This document shows positions 17,816-27,300 of a DNA stretch of 64,000 nucleotides, one piece after another (the first letter of the stretch is position 1; each line of letters begins with the position of its first letter). The stretch lies in assembly GCA_019285715.1 (NCBI GenBank), contig CP079108.1:4231001-4295000 (forward strand). Direction: 5' to 3'. The DNA comes from Sphingosinicellaceae bacterium. Lineage in GTDB: Bacteria > Pseudomonadota > Alphaproteobacteria > Sphingomonadales > Sphingomonadaceae. The translations under genes and the position numbers were made by a program. A model generated the notes under the pieces. The model was not told the origin of the DNA, did not search any database, and saw only the letters and a program-made list of their open reading frames with translations.

Positions 17816-18790
17816 ATGGCGCGCTATCAGAATATATTCACCCAGATCCAGCTGCGATCGGCCCCCGAATTGGGTGTGCCGCTGCCGCACGGCGACTTTC
17901 CGCGCGACGGCAAGCCCGGCTATTCCTACTGGGCCGGCAAGCTGGGTGCGGCGCAGATCGGCCCGATCTACCTCGGGCGGCTCGGCCTGCTGTCGCTGAT
18001 GTTCGGCTTCCTGGCGTTCGAAATCGTCGGCCTCAACATGTGGGCGTCGGTGAACTGGGACCCGGTGCAGTTCGTCCGCCAGCTGTTCTGGCTGGCGCTC
18101 GAGCCGCCCGCCCCCAAGTACGGCCTACAGATCCTGCCGCCGCTGGCGCAGGGCGGCTGGTGGCTGATCGCGGGCTTCTGCATGACCACGTCGGTCCTGC
18201 TATGGTGGGCGCGGACCTATACCCGGGCACGCCGCCTCGGCATGGGTACGCACGTCAGCTGGGCGTTCCTGTCCGCGATCTGGCTGATGCTGGTGCTCGG
18301 CTTCATCCGCCCGCTGGCGATGGGGAGCTGGTCTGAGGCGGTGCCGTTCGGCATCTTCCCGCACCTCGACTGGACCGCGGCCTTCTCGATCCGCTACGGT
18401 AATCTGTTCTACAACCCATTCCACTGCCTCTCGATCGTCTTCCTGTACGGGTCGACCCTGTTGTTCGCGATGCACGGCGGCACCATCCTCGCGGTCGGGC
18501 GCTACGGCGGCGAGCGCGAGATCGAGCAGATCACCGACCGCGGCACCGCGGCCGAGCGCGCCGGGTTGTTCTGGCGCTGGACGATGGGCTTCAACGCCAC
18601 CTACGAGTCGATCCACCGCTGGGCGTGGTGGTTTGCGGTGCTGACCACCTTCACCGGCGGCATCGGCATCCTGCTGACTGGCACCGTCGTCGACAACTGG
18701 TACCTGTGGGCGCAGCAGCACCACTTCGCGCCGATCTACCCCTCGACGGGGACGATCGATCCCAGCACGCTTCCGGGAGCGCCGAAATGA
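17816..18790 (+). CDS. pufM: Photosynthetic reaction centre M subunit
   Basis: M subunit of the reaction centre (324 residues), five helices. It shows [14 protein letters not shown] at the start, [29 protein letters not shown] in the chlorophyll-binding region, and the iron-ligand region [20 protein letters not shown]. The C-terminus extends to [10 protein letters not shown], as in species that dock a PufC cytochrome. The stop overlaps the pufC ATG by 4 bp. This is the usual marker gene for aerobic anoxygenic phototrophs. Confidence 0.98.
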   Translation: MARYQNIFTQIQLRSAPELGVPLPHGDFPRDGKPGYSYWAGKLGAAQIGPIYLGRLGLLSLMFGFLAFEIVGLNMWASVNWDPVQFVRQLFWLALEPPAPKYGLQILPPLAQGGWWLIAGFCMTTSVLLWWARTYTRARRLGMGTHVSWAFLSAIWLMLVLGFIRPLAMGSWSEAVPFGIFPHLDWTAAFSIRYGNLFYNPFHCLSIVFLYGSTLLFAMHGGTILAVGRYGGEREIEQITDRGTAAERAGLFWRWTMGFNATYESIHRWAWWFAVLTTFTGGIGILLTGTVVDNWYLWAQQHHFAPIYPSTGTIDPSTLPGAPK

Positions 18791-20034
18791 GGATGGTACC
18801 GCATAGCCTCGCCCTTGTGGCGACACTCGGCCTGGGCCTCTCCGGCTGCGACGTCGGCATGAAAAGCTGGGCGCAGACCGGCTACCGCGGCACCGGCGGC
18901 GACCAGATTCGCGACACCAGCGAAGCCAAGGCGCTGGCCAAGCTGCAGGTCGTGCCACCGCCGCCCTACCCGCTCGAGCCGGCGATGCTCGGCGGCGAGC
19001 GGGCCGGGCAGACCTACCAGAACGTCAAGGTGCTGAACAACATCAGCACCGAGCAGTTCAACTACATCATGGCGGCGATGGTAACCTGGATCGCGCCCGG
19101 CGATGCCGAGACCCAGGGCTGCAATTACTGCCACAACCCAGCGAACATGGCGTCCGACGAGAAATACACCAAGGTCGTCGCGCGCCGCATGATCCAGATG
19201 ACCCAGAGCATCAACGGCGCGTGGGGCAAGCACGTCTCGCCCGCCGGCGTGACCTGCTGGACCTGCCACCGCGGCAACGGCGTGCCGGTCAACAAATGGG
19301 CGATCGACCCCAAGGGCGGCGACGATTCGACGGTCCTGATGGGCAACAAGCGCGGCCAGAACACGCCGCTCAAGACAGTCGCCTACGCCTCCCTGCCGTC
19401 CGATCCGTTCAGCAGCTATCTGCGCGACAACCAGGAAATCCGGCTGGCGGGGGCCACACCCTATCCGGTGTCGAGCGCCCCGGTCGTGGTCAGCGGTGGC
19501 ACCAAGCACGCCGAGAAGACCTACGGCCTGATGATGCACATGTCGTCGGCGCTCGGGGTCAACTGCACCTACTGCCACAACGCCGGCAACTTCCAGTCGT
19601 GGAACCTGAGCAAGCCGCAGCGCGCCACCGCCTGGTACGGCATCCGCATGGTCCGCAACATCAACAACGCCTATATCGAGCCACTTGCCGCGGTCTTCCC
19701 GGCGTACCGCAAGGGCCATCTCGGCGACCCCTACAAGGTCAACTGCCTGACCTGCCATCAGGGCGTCGCCAAGCCGATGAATGGCTATCCGATGCTGAAG
19801 GACTATCCCGGCCTGAAGGGTCCGCTGGCACCGATGACGGTAGCGGCGGCGTCGCCGAACTGGCACGCGCCGCTGGGTCCGGACTCGGTCCGCAGCCTCA
19901 ATCCGCAGCCGCTGCCGCCGGTCGCCACGGTGGCCATGGCCCCGATCCCCGCCAATGCCGGAGCGGCCGAGACGACAATCGACGGTGTCGACCCGTCGGT
20001 GGCGCGCCATCCCGAGAACGGCGTGCAGCACTAG
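18787..20034 (+). CDS. pufC: Reaction-centre tetraheme cytochrome c subunit
   Basis: Periplasmic electron donor to the photo-oxidised special pair, 415 residues. Four CxxCH heme sites are visible: CNYCH (about residue 112), CWTCH (157), CTYCH (260) and CLTCH (320). Met-containing helices such as [14 protein letters not shown] and [11 protein letters not shown] supply axial ligands. The N-terminus [14 protein letters not shown] is a lipoprotein signal with the acylated Cys after LSG, anchoring the protein to the membrane. The ATG overlaps the pufM stop, and a strong hairpin follows the gene. Confidence 0.97.
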   Translation: MRMVPHSLALVATLGLGLSGCDVGMKSWAQTGYRGTGGDQIRDTSEAKALAKLQVVPPPPYPLEPAMLGGERAGQTYQNVKVLNNISTEQFNYIMAAMVTWIAPGDAETQGCNYCHNPANMASDEKYTKVVARRMIQMTQSINGAWGKHVSPAGVTCWTCHRGNGVPVNKWAIDPKGGDDSTVLMGNKRGQNTPLKTVAYASLPSDPFSSYLRDNQEIRLAGATPYPVSSAPVVVSGGTKHAEKTYGLMMHMSSALGVNCTYCHNAGNFQSWNLSKPQRATAWYGIRMVRNINNAYIEPLAAVFPAYRKGHLGDPYKVNCLTCHQGVAKPMNGYPMLKDYPGLKGPLAPMTVAAASPNWHAPLGPDSVRSLNPQPLPPVATVAMAPIPANAGAAETTIDGVDPSVARHPENGVQH

Positions 20035-20050
20035 GGGCAGTGACGTCACA

Positions 20051-20086
20051 GGAGCGGGCGCGGCCTTGACCCGGCCGCGCCGCTCC
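20051..20086 (+). terminator. Strong hairpin after pufC, likely end of the puf operon
   Basis: The arm at 20051-20065 (GGAGCGGGCGCGGCC) pairs with the arm at 20073-20086 (GGCCGCGCCGCTCC), with one bulged G and a 7-base loop. No T tract follows, so termination may be Rho-assisted, or the structure may protect the 3' end of the message. sufE begins only 15 bp after it, so read-through is possible. Confidence 0.6.
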
Positions 20087-20100
20087 CCCACTCCGCGGCG

Positions 20101-20508
20101 GTGACCATCACGACTTTCGAGGATGTCGAGGCCGAATTCGAGGCGCTCGACGAGTGGGACGACCGCTACCGGCTGCTGATCGACCTCGGCCGCGCGTTGC
20201 CGCCGATGGACGACGCCTTCAAGACCGACGCGACCAAGGTCCGGGGTTGTGCCAGCCAGGTCTGGCTGTACCCGACGCGGACGCCCGAGGGCCGGCTCCA
20301 CTTCAGCGCCGACAGCGACGCCGCGATCGTCAAGGGACTGGTCGCTCTGGTGATGCTGCTGGTCCAGGATCATGCGCCCGCCGACATCGACCCGGCAAGG
20401 ATCCGCAGCCAGCTCGACAGCCTCGGGCTGTCGAAGCACCTGTCGTCGAACCGTACGCAGGGCCTCGCCTCGATGATCGCGCGCATCGGCGAACTGGCTC
20501 GGACATGA
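20101..20508 (+). CDS. sufE: SufE family sulfur-acceptor protein
   Basis: SufE accepts persulfide sulfur from the cysteine desulfurase SufS for Fe-S cluster assembly. The 135-residue product shows the family elements FEALDEWDDRYRLLIDLGR, the acceptor region KVRGCASQVWL (Cys near residue 50) and HLSSNRTQGLASMIARI. It starts at GTG 20101. It is coupled to the next gene by an ATGA overlap. It lies just behind the puf operon, but no special link to photosynthesis can be read from the sequence. Confidence 0.93.
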   Translation: MTITTFEDVEAEFEALDEWDDRYRLLIDLGRALPPMDDAFKTDATKVRGCASQVWLYPTRTPEGRLHFSADSDAAIVKGLVALVMLLVQDHAPADIDPARIRSQLDSLGLSKHLSSNRTQGLASMIARIGELART

Positions 20509-20972
20509 GTGACGACCGCCCACTACCAACTACGCCCCCTGGCCGCCTGCACGCGATGATCCAGCATTTCATGGGCAGCGTGCCGCACATCGCCAAGCTC
20601 GGCATCGTCTACAGCGGCCACGGCGCCGACTGGGCCGAGCTCGCGCTGCCGCCAAACCCGCGGCTGGTCGGCTATCCGGACTACGGTATCGTCGCCAACG
20701 GCGCGGTGTTTTCGCTGGTCGACTCCGCCGCGGGCTTTGCGGTCTCGGCGGCACGCGGCGCGATCGGTCATGCGACGCTCGACCTGCGCCTCGACTATCT
20801 CGGCACTCCGCCGCCGGGCGCGACGATCACCGCACGGATGACATGCTACCGGATGACCAGGCACGTCGCCTTCGTCCACGGCCACGCCCATGCCGGCGAC
20901 CCCGAACGCCCGATCGCGGCGGCCACCGGCACCTTCATGTTCACCATTCCGCGCCCCGAAGGTGCCGCATGA
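20505..20972 (+). CDS. PaaI-type hotdog thioesterase 1
   Basis: A 155-residue hotdog-fold protein of the PaaI/YbgC group that hydrolyses acyl-CoA thioesters; the substrate is unknown. The pattern YGIVANGAVFSLVDSAAGFAV is the central helix region, and HATLDLRLDYLGTPPPGATITARM is the strand region of the fold. The usual HGG before the helix is replaced here by IVANGA, so activity should not be taken for granted. It overlaps sufE and the next thioesterase gene by ATGA. Confidence 0.8.
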   Translation: MSDDRPLPTTPPGRLHAMIQHFMGSVPHIAKLGIVYSGHGADWAELALPPNPRLVGYPDYGIVANGAVFSLVDSAAGFAVSAARGAIGHATLDLRLDYLGTPPPGATITARMTCYRMTRHVAFVHGHAHAGDPERPIAAATGTFMFTIPRPEGAA

Positions 20973-21406
20973 GCATCGCCGAGGCTACCGCCGCTTTGCG
21001 TGCCGGCGGGCAGGGCATCGTCCTCGACATGCTGCCCTACGCCGCGCTGATGGGTGTCCGCGCCGACCGCGACGGCGACGACGTCGCGCTCTTCATGCCG
21101 TTCACCGAGCATCTCGTCGGCGCCCCCGGCCGCCTTCACGGCGGCGCGGTCGCGGGGCTGCTCGAACTCGCCTGCATCGCCCGGCTGCTGGTCGCGCTCG
21201 AAGCCGAGGAAGCGCCGCCGCTGCTCAAGCTGGTGACCGTCACGGTCGACTATCTGCGCGAGGGCGGCGGCCAGGGCACCCACGCCACCGCGACCCTGAC
21301 CCGGCAGGGCCGCCGCGTCGCCAACCTCCACGCGGTCGCCTGGCAGTACGACCACAGCCGCCCGATCGCGACCGCGAACCTCAACTACCTGCTCGACCGG
21401 AGCTAG
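20969..21406 (+). CDS. PaaI-type hotdog thioesterase 2
   Basis: A second hotdog-fold thioesterase, 145 residues, with the canonical LHGGAVAGLLELACI (catalytic loop and helix) and VTVDYLREGGGQGTHATATL. It follows the first thioesterase in an ATGA overlap, so the two may form a heteromer or have diverged after duplication. Low similarity between them, as judged by eye, makes a recent duplication unlikely. Substrate not predictable. Confidence 0.82.
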   Translation: MSIAEATAALRAGGQGIVLDMLPYAALMGVRADRDGDDVALFMPFTEHLVGAPGRLHGGAVAGLLELACIARLLVALEAEEAPPLLKLVTVTVDYLREGGGQGTHATATLTRQGRRVANLHAVAWQYDHSRPIATANLNYLLDRS

Positions 21407-21426
21407 AGGGTCCCAGCCAGCGATTT

Positions 21427-21456
21427 TTGTCGTCCCGGCTCAAGCCCGGGATGAAA
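21427..21456. repeat. Short palindromic element, related to the dispersed repeat
   Basis: TCGTCCCGGCTCAAGCCCGGGATGA is an imperfect palindrome between two convergent genes. It resembles one arm pair of the longer repeats elsewhere in the window and may serve as a terminator for both genes. Confidence 0.5.
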
Positions 21457-21462
21457 TTTCCG

Positions 21463-22488
21463 CTACTTCCGCACCGCCACCGCAGCGCTCCCCGGATCGT
21501 CTGAGAACAGCCCGTCAATGCCGGTCGCAAGGAACGTCCGGTACTCGGCGGCCAGGTCGCCGTGGCCGCGCGGGTCGGTGCCGATCCGAAAGTCGAGCGG
21601 CAGGAAGTAGTTCTCCGGCCTGAACGTCCACGGGTGGACCTTCAAGCCAGCGGCATGGGCGTCGGCAACGAGGCTGGTCGGCGCGAGCAGTTTCGCATTG
21701 GCATCACGCGGGATGATGCGGTCCTTGTTCGGCCCGATCCCGTCGGCGTAGGCGGCGATGGCCTTCAGCCCGGCCGGAGTCATCATCGCGTCGTAGGACT
21801 GCCCGTCGGCCGAAGTGCCGGCGTCGACGAGCTGGATCAGGCGCACGCCGGTCTGGCTGCGCAGCGCCTTCAAATTGCCGATCTCGAACGACTGGATGAA
21901 TACCGGGGCGTCGGCGGTCGTCCAGCCGGCGGCCTTGAGCGCGGCCAGCAGCGGCGGCTCGAGCGGCAGGCCGATCCCGCGGAAATAGCTCGGGTGCTTG
22001 GTCTCCGGGTAGATCCCGACCGGACGCCCGGCGGCCTTGGCCAGCGCGATGATCTCGGCAAAGGTCGGAATGCGCTCGTCCGTGTAGGCGAGGTTGGCAG
22101 GGCGGAGCTGCGGCAGCCGCTCGCGGGCATGCAGCGTCTTCAGTTCGGCGAGCGTGAAGTCCTCGGTGAACCAGCCGGTCTCGCTGGTGCCGTCGATGAT
22201 CTTGGTGACCTTTCGCGCGGCGAATTCGGGGTGCTCGGCAACGTCGGTGGTGCCGGTGATGTCGTTCTCGTGCCGCGCAACCAGGACATGGTCCTTGGTC
22301 GAGACGAGGTCGGGCTCGATGAAGTCGGCCCCGGCGCGAATCGCTTCACGGTACGACGCGAGCGTGTGCTCGGGCCGGACCGCGCTCGCGCCGCGGTGAC
22401 CGATGACGAGCGCGCGCGCCTCCGCAGCGCTGCCTGCTGTCGCCGCCATCATCGCCGTCACCATTGCCAGTAGCCTCAACATTTTCAC
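21463..22488 (-). CDS. glpQ: Secreted glycerophosphodiester phosphodiesterase
   Basis: Hydrolyses glycerophosphodiesters to glycerol-3-phosphate and an alcohol, probably in the periplasm. The 341 residues begin with a signal peptide (MLRLLAMVTAMMAATAGSAAEA). The GDPD motif VIGHRGASAVRPEHTLASY follows, with metal and catalytic residues in ADFIEPDLVSTKDHVLVARHE. The later LKVHPWTFRPENYFLP and DGLFSDDPG are typical of the periplasmic GlpQ type. It is divergent from the TpsB gene across about 180 bp that hold no other recognisable gene. Confidence 0.93.
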   Translation of the reverse strand: MKMLRLLAMVTAMMAATAGSAAEARALVIGHRGASAVRPEHTLASYREAIRAGADFIEPDLVSTKDHVLVARHENDITGTTDVAEHPEFAARKVTKIIDGTSETGWFTEDFTLAELKTLHARERLPQLRPANLAYTDERIPTFAEIIALAKAAGRPVGIYPETKHPSYFRGIGLPLEPPLLAALKAAGWTTADAPVFIQSFEIGNLKALRSQTGVRLIQLVDAGTSADGQSYDAMMTPAGLKAIAAYADGIGPNKDRIIPRDANAKLLAPTSLVADAHAAGLKVHPWTFRPENYFLPLDFRIGTDPRGHGDLAAEYRTFLATGIDGLFSDDPGSAAVAVRK

Positions 22489-22666
22489 GTTCCTCGAGAT
22501 GATGGCGTCGGACTGGTCATGGTCGCCACTTGTTTCGCCTGCGTTACCGCGCTAGGCTGAAGCTTCGTAAGGGAATGGCGATGATGGTCGTGGCGGGGTG
22601 CCCGCGACCGGAGCTGACGGCAACGTCCGTGTCCACTGCGTAGGCGTGGAATCGGGGGATATCTAG

Positions 22667-24377
22667 ATGGCGCGTGGCTTCGCGCGGCTGGCTGATGCAG
22701 CGCTGATCGCGGCTCTTGTCGTGGTCGGCCTCGCTGTGCCGCTGGGCTTCGCCGTGCCCGCACGCGCCCAGAACGCCACCAGCCTGCCGACCCGCAACGA
22801 GCTCAACCCCGCCGAACGCACGCCCGAAGTCGTCCAGCAGCCCGATCTGTTCAGCCTGCCCGCGCCCGGCCCATGCCCGCTCGCCAGTTCGACGCTGACC
22901 GTCGCGTTCAAGGGCGCCAAATTCTCGCATCTGACCGGCGTGCCTGCGGAGGTGCTCAGCCCGGCGTGGCAGGGCTCGGTCGGCAAGACCGTGCCGCTCA
23001 GCGATTTCTGCGCGATGCGCGACCGCATTGCCGAACTGCTGTTCAAGTCGGGCATCCTGGCGAGGGTCGAAATCCCCGAACAGCGCATCGATTCGGGCAT
23101 CGTCACCTTCGAGGTCGTCGAGGCGCGCGTTATGAGCGTCCGGGTCACCGGCGACGCCGGCCCGGTCAAGGCCCGCATCGACGACTATGCCTCGAAGCTG
23201 CGCGGCATGAACCCATTCAACCTCGCGGTCGCGCAGCGCTATCTGCTGCTCGCCTCCGACCTGCCCGGCATCCGCCTGCGCACCAGCGTGCGTCCTGCGA
23301 AGGCTGGAGGACGCGGCGCGGTCGATATCGAGATGAACGTCACCCGCAACGCGGTCGCGGTGGTGTTCAACACCCAGAACTACAACAGCCGCGCGACCGG
23401 ACGGTTCGGCGCACTGGCGCGGGTCGACTTCAATAGTCTGACCGAGGCGGCCGAGCGCACCAGCGTCATCTTCTACCATACGGTCCCCGACAACGAGCAG
23501 TTCGTCGGCCAGCTGCTCGAGGAGCTCCGCATCGGCGGCGACGGACTGCTGCTGCGCGGCAGCATCGCTTATGGCGAAACCCGCCCTGGCGCGGCGATCG
23601 AGCCTCTCAACATCCGCTCGATCTCCACCGTTGGGTCGCTCGAACTCGCCTACCCGCTGATCCGCCTGCGCCGCGAGACGTTGACGCTCGCGGGGGGTTT
23701 CGAAGCGATCAGCCAGAAAAGCCAGATCCGCGGCGGCGGCGGGCGCTTCCTTCAGGACGACCTGCGCATCGCCTACATCCGCGGCGAGTACGAATTGCGG
23801 CCGTTCATCGGCACCCGCCAGGCGGTGTTCGGCGGCGAGCTGACGCTGCGCAAGGGCGTGTCATTCCTGGGTGCCAGCGACGCCGGCTCGTTCCTGCTGT
23901 CGCGCGCCGACGGCAAGCCCGATGCCTTCGTCGTCCGCGCTTCGGCCCGCGCGCTGCTGCCGCTGGCCGACAAGTTCGCCCTGTTCGGGCGGCTCGAGGC
24001 ACAAGTCTCCCCCGATGCATTGCTCAGCTACGAGGAGCTGCCGATCGGCACGCTGACCATCGGCCGCGGCTATGACCCAGCGTCTGCATCGGGCGATTCC
24101 GGCATCGCCGGATCGTTCGAGGCGCTTCGGGCCGTTCCCGGTCGGCAAGAACATCCTGCTCAGCCCCTACGGCTTCTTCGACGTCGCCAACGTCAGCAAC
24201 AAGCATAACCTCGGCTTCGACGGCACGCTGACCTCGGCGGGTGCTGGCGCGCAGCTGCGCTTCTCGCGCTGGCTGCTGCTCGACCTCGCCTACGCCAAGC
24301 CCTTCGACCGGCCCGCCCCCGGCTTCGCCAAGCCGAGCGACCGAGTCCTGGTCAACCTGACCGTCGCGTTCGAATAA
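22667..24377 (+). pseudogene. TpsB/ShlB-type two-partner secretion transporter, frameshifted
   Basis: Outer-membrane beta-barrel exporter that moves the following TpsA protein to the surface. The signal peptide (MARGFARLADAALIAALV to ARAQ) is followed by a POTRA_2 domain, roughly residues 75-155. A 16-strand-type barrel then runs through GRGYDPASASGDSGIAGSFE. That frame is lost at 24119-24126, and the remainder (RFGPFPVGKNILLSPYGFFD to LVNLTVAFE) continues in the +1 frame to the stop at 24377. A 2-base loss in GCGCGC or a 1-base gain would explain it. Repaired length is about 570 residues, normal for the family. It may be a sequencing error, phase variation or a true mutation; the downstream tpsA is intact. 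Confidence 0.85.
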
Positions 24378-24393
24378 GATGAGGGACCGACCC

Positions 24394-27300
24394 ATGGCTC
24401 GCCCCGACCGATCGACTCGCGCCATGTTGCTGGTCCGCACTGCAATGAGCAGCGTGCTGCGCACCGCGATGGGCGGTGCGGCGTTGTGGGGGATGCCGGC
24501 CAACGCGCTGCCCATTACAACGCCGACGACGACGGTCAACACCGGCGGCACCCTGCCGGTCCTGACCAACGCCGGTGCGGTCCAGACGATCAAGCTCAAC
24601 GCGCCGCGGACCGTGCTCCAGTACAGCGGCTTCACGGTCGCGACCGGCGAAACGGTCAATTTCCGCTTCGACAGCCGCAGCGACCTCGCGGTCGTCCACA
24701 GCACCAGCAGCGCGATCCAGATCGACGGTACGCTGAACAGCTTCGTCGGCGCCGGCTCGACCTACGGCGGCAACGTCTGGCTGCTGTCGGCGGCGGGCGT
24801 ATTCTTCGGGGCGGGCGCGCGGGTCGATGTCGGCGGGCTGCTGGCCAGCACCTCGATCCCGACCGACCTGCTCGATGGTAACGGCTTGGTAAGGCCCAAT
24901 AGCGCGGTCCTGACGCCCACGACGCTGGCCTTCGACTTCGGCGACGGTGCCGGCGCGGTCACGGTGGCGGGCGGCGCACAGATCACCGGCCACGGCGGCA
25001 CGCTGGCGTTCATCGCGCCGAGCGTCACCACCGGCAAAGGCGCGGTCATCGGCGGGGCCAGCGGCAGCGTCGGCAACACCGCGGTGCTGTACGGCGCGGC
25101 GCAAGCGTACACGGTGCGCTTCATGCAGGAGGCCAGCAACGACCTCGACCTGCTAGACTTCGAAGTCCCCGGCCTGACCGCGGGCAGCACTGCGGCGCTG
25201 CCGCTCCAGCTCGCGGGGACCACCGCTGCGGGCAACGTCTATATCGCCAGCGTCAGCCGCGCCGATGCGGTCCGTGCCGTGCTCGACGCCCAGGGTGACA
25301 TCGGCGCCGTGAGTGCCGGGCTCGAGGGCGGGACGATCGTGCTGACCGCGGGCGGCGGCATCGCCAACCGCGCCGCCGCGCCGCTGTTCACCGACGGCAT
25401 CAACCGCCAGGACATCAGCGCGACCGGCGCAATCAGCGCCGCGCACGACGTCACCGTCACCGCGACCGGCGACATCAACCTGCCGGGGACCGTCACCGCC
25501 GGCGGCTCGATTCGCCTACGCGGCCTCAACGTCAGTGCCACCAGCCTGACCGCGGGCGAGGACATCGTGGTCCGCGGCGGCGACGAGGTCGGCAGCACCG
25601 CCGGCAGCGGCTATGGCTATGGATACGGGGGACACTATCAAGCCGAGGGCGGCCAGCTCCAGATCGCCTCGGCGACCGCCGGCGACGACGTGCTCGGGAC
25701 GACCTGGAACGGCGATACCGAGTTCGGCTCGGTCAAGCTTGCCGGCACCGGCGGCGACCTCGCGGGCGATCCGCTCGGCATCCTCGATGCGGCTGGCGAC
25801 GGACACCGGCTGCGGCTGACCACGACCGGCGATAGCGGCGACGTCTACCTCGGCCGCGACGGCGAATTCCGCGGCGGCCAGAGCAGCCCGAGCTTCGCCT
25901 TCGAGAACCCGATCGACACCCTCGACATTGGCACCAACGGAGTCGTCAGCCTCGACGCGATCGGCGCCGTCGGCGTCACCCTGCTCGGCAACGCGACCAT
26001 CCACGACGCCGTCGCGCGCCAGGGCCTGGCAACGTTCGGCGCGACGGCTGCGATCAACGTCGGCACCGTGACCGCGGTCGGCGGCATCGGCGTCGAGGGC
26101 ACGAGCGCCAGCGTCGGCACCGCTACGACGTCCCTGGATGAAAACGGCAACGGGCTGATCGTCGTCCACGGCCTGACGTCCGCATCGATCGCCAACGCCA
26201 ACGCCGCGACCGACGTCCTCGTTGTCGCCGACAATGGCAACGCCAGCGTCGGCGTCGCGCACGCCGGCGACGACGTCATCATCCGCGCTTATGGGGGCAG
26301 CGCGTCGCTGGCATCGGCGACGGTCGGCGTGTCCATTGGCGAGGGCAGCGAGGCCCCCGATCACAACGCCAACGAGTATTCGTTCGGCGAGGGCGGCTTG
26401 GTCACGCTGTTCCCGGGCCGCAGCTTCGACTTCGACGGCAACGGCCGGGTCATCGACATCGCGGCCGAGACCAGCGCGTTCGCTCCGGTCTTCAACCTGC
26501 TGCCACCGCCGCCCGCACCCGGCGCCGGCGACGTCTTCCTCGGCCTCGGCACCGGCACGATCAGCGGCGCGGAGCACGTCTTCCTCGATGCCGGTCACGA
26601 TATCGTCGTCGACCTCATCGGTGCGCCAACCGTCGACGAAGCGTTCGCCGGCCACGACATCAGCGCCGTCGCCGACGCGATCGTTATAAACGACCTCGAG
26701 GCCGGCGGCAGCGCCAGCGTCACCGCGCGCTCCGGCGATGCCCACGTCGACTACGTCGCGACCGCGCTCGACCTCAGCCTTGTCGCCGCGAACGGCCTCG
26801 CGCACATGGGGGACGCCCATGTGGGCCAGGACTTCCTGCTCAGCGGCAAGACCGTCGAGCTCGGCAGCCTCACCGGCTATTCGAACCCCGGCTATGGCTA
26901 TGGTTGCTATGGCTATGGCGGCAACGGCTCGATCACGCCGACCCGCGATATCACCATCCTCGCGAGCGCGGGTGGCTTTACCTACGACCAGTCGCTGACC
27001 GCGACGCGCGACCTGACGATCAACGTCAGTGGCGATCTTTTGGTCTCGCAGCTCGATCTCGAGCAGCCGGCCGCCGTCCTGACCGCGGGCGACGACGTCC
27101 GCCTGCACGGCGCGACGGTCACCGTCGACACCATCGACACCACCGGAACCGGCCCCGATACGGAGGCCGACGGCAGCAACATCGTCGTCGGCGGTGGTGC
27201 GGTCACCGTCTACCAGGCCGCCTCGGCGAACGACATTCTGGTCGACAGCCCCGGGCTGGTGGAGCTCGGCACCGGCTTCTTCGCGACCGCCGCGAACGAC

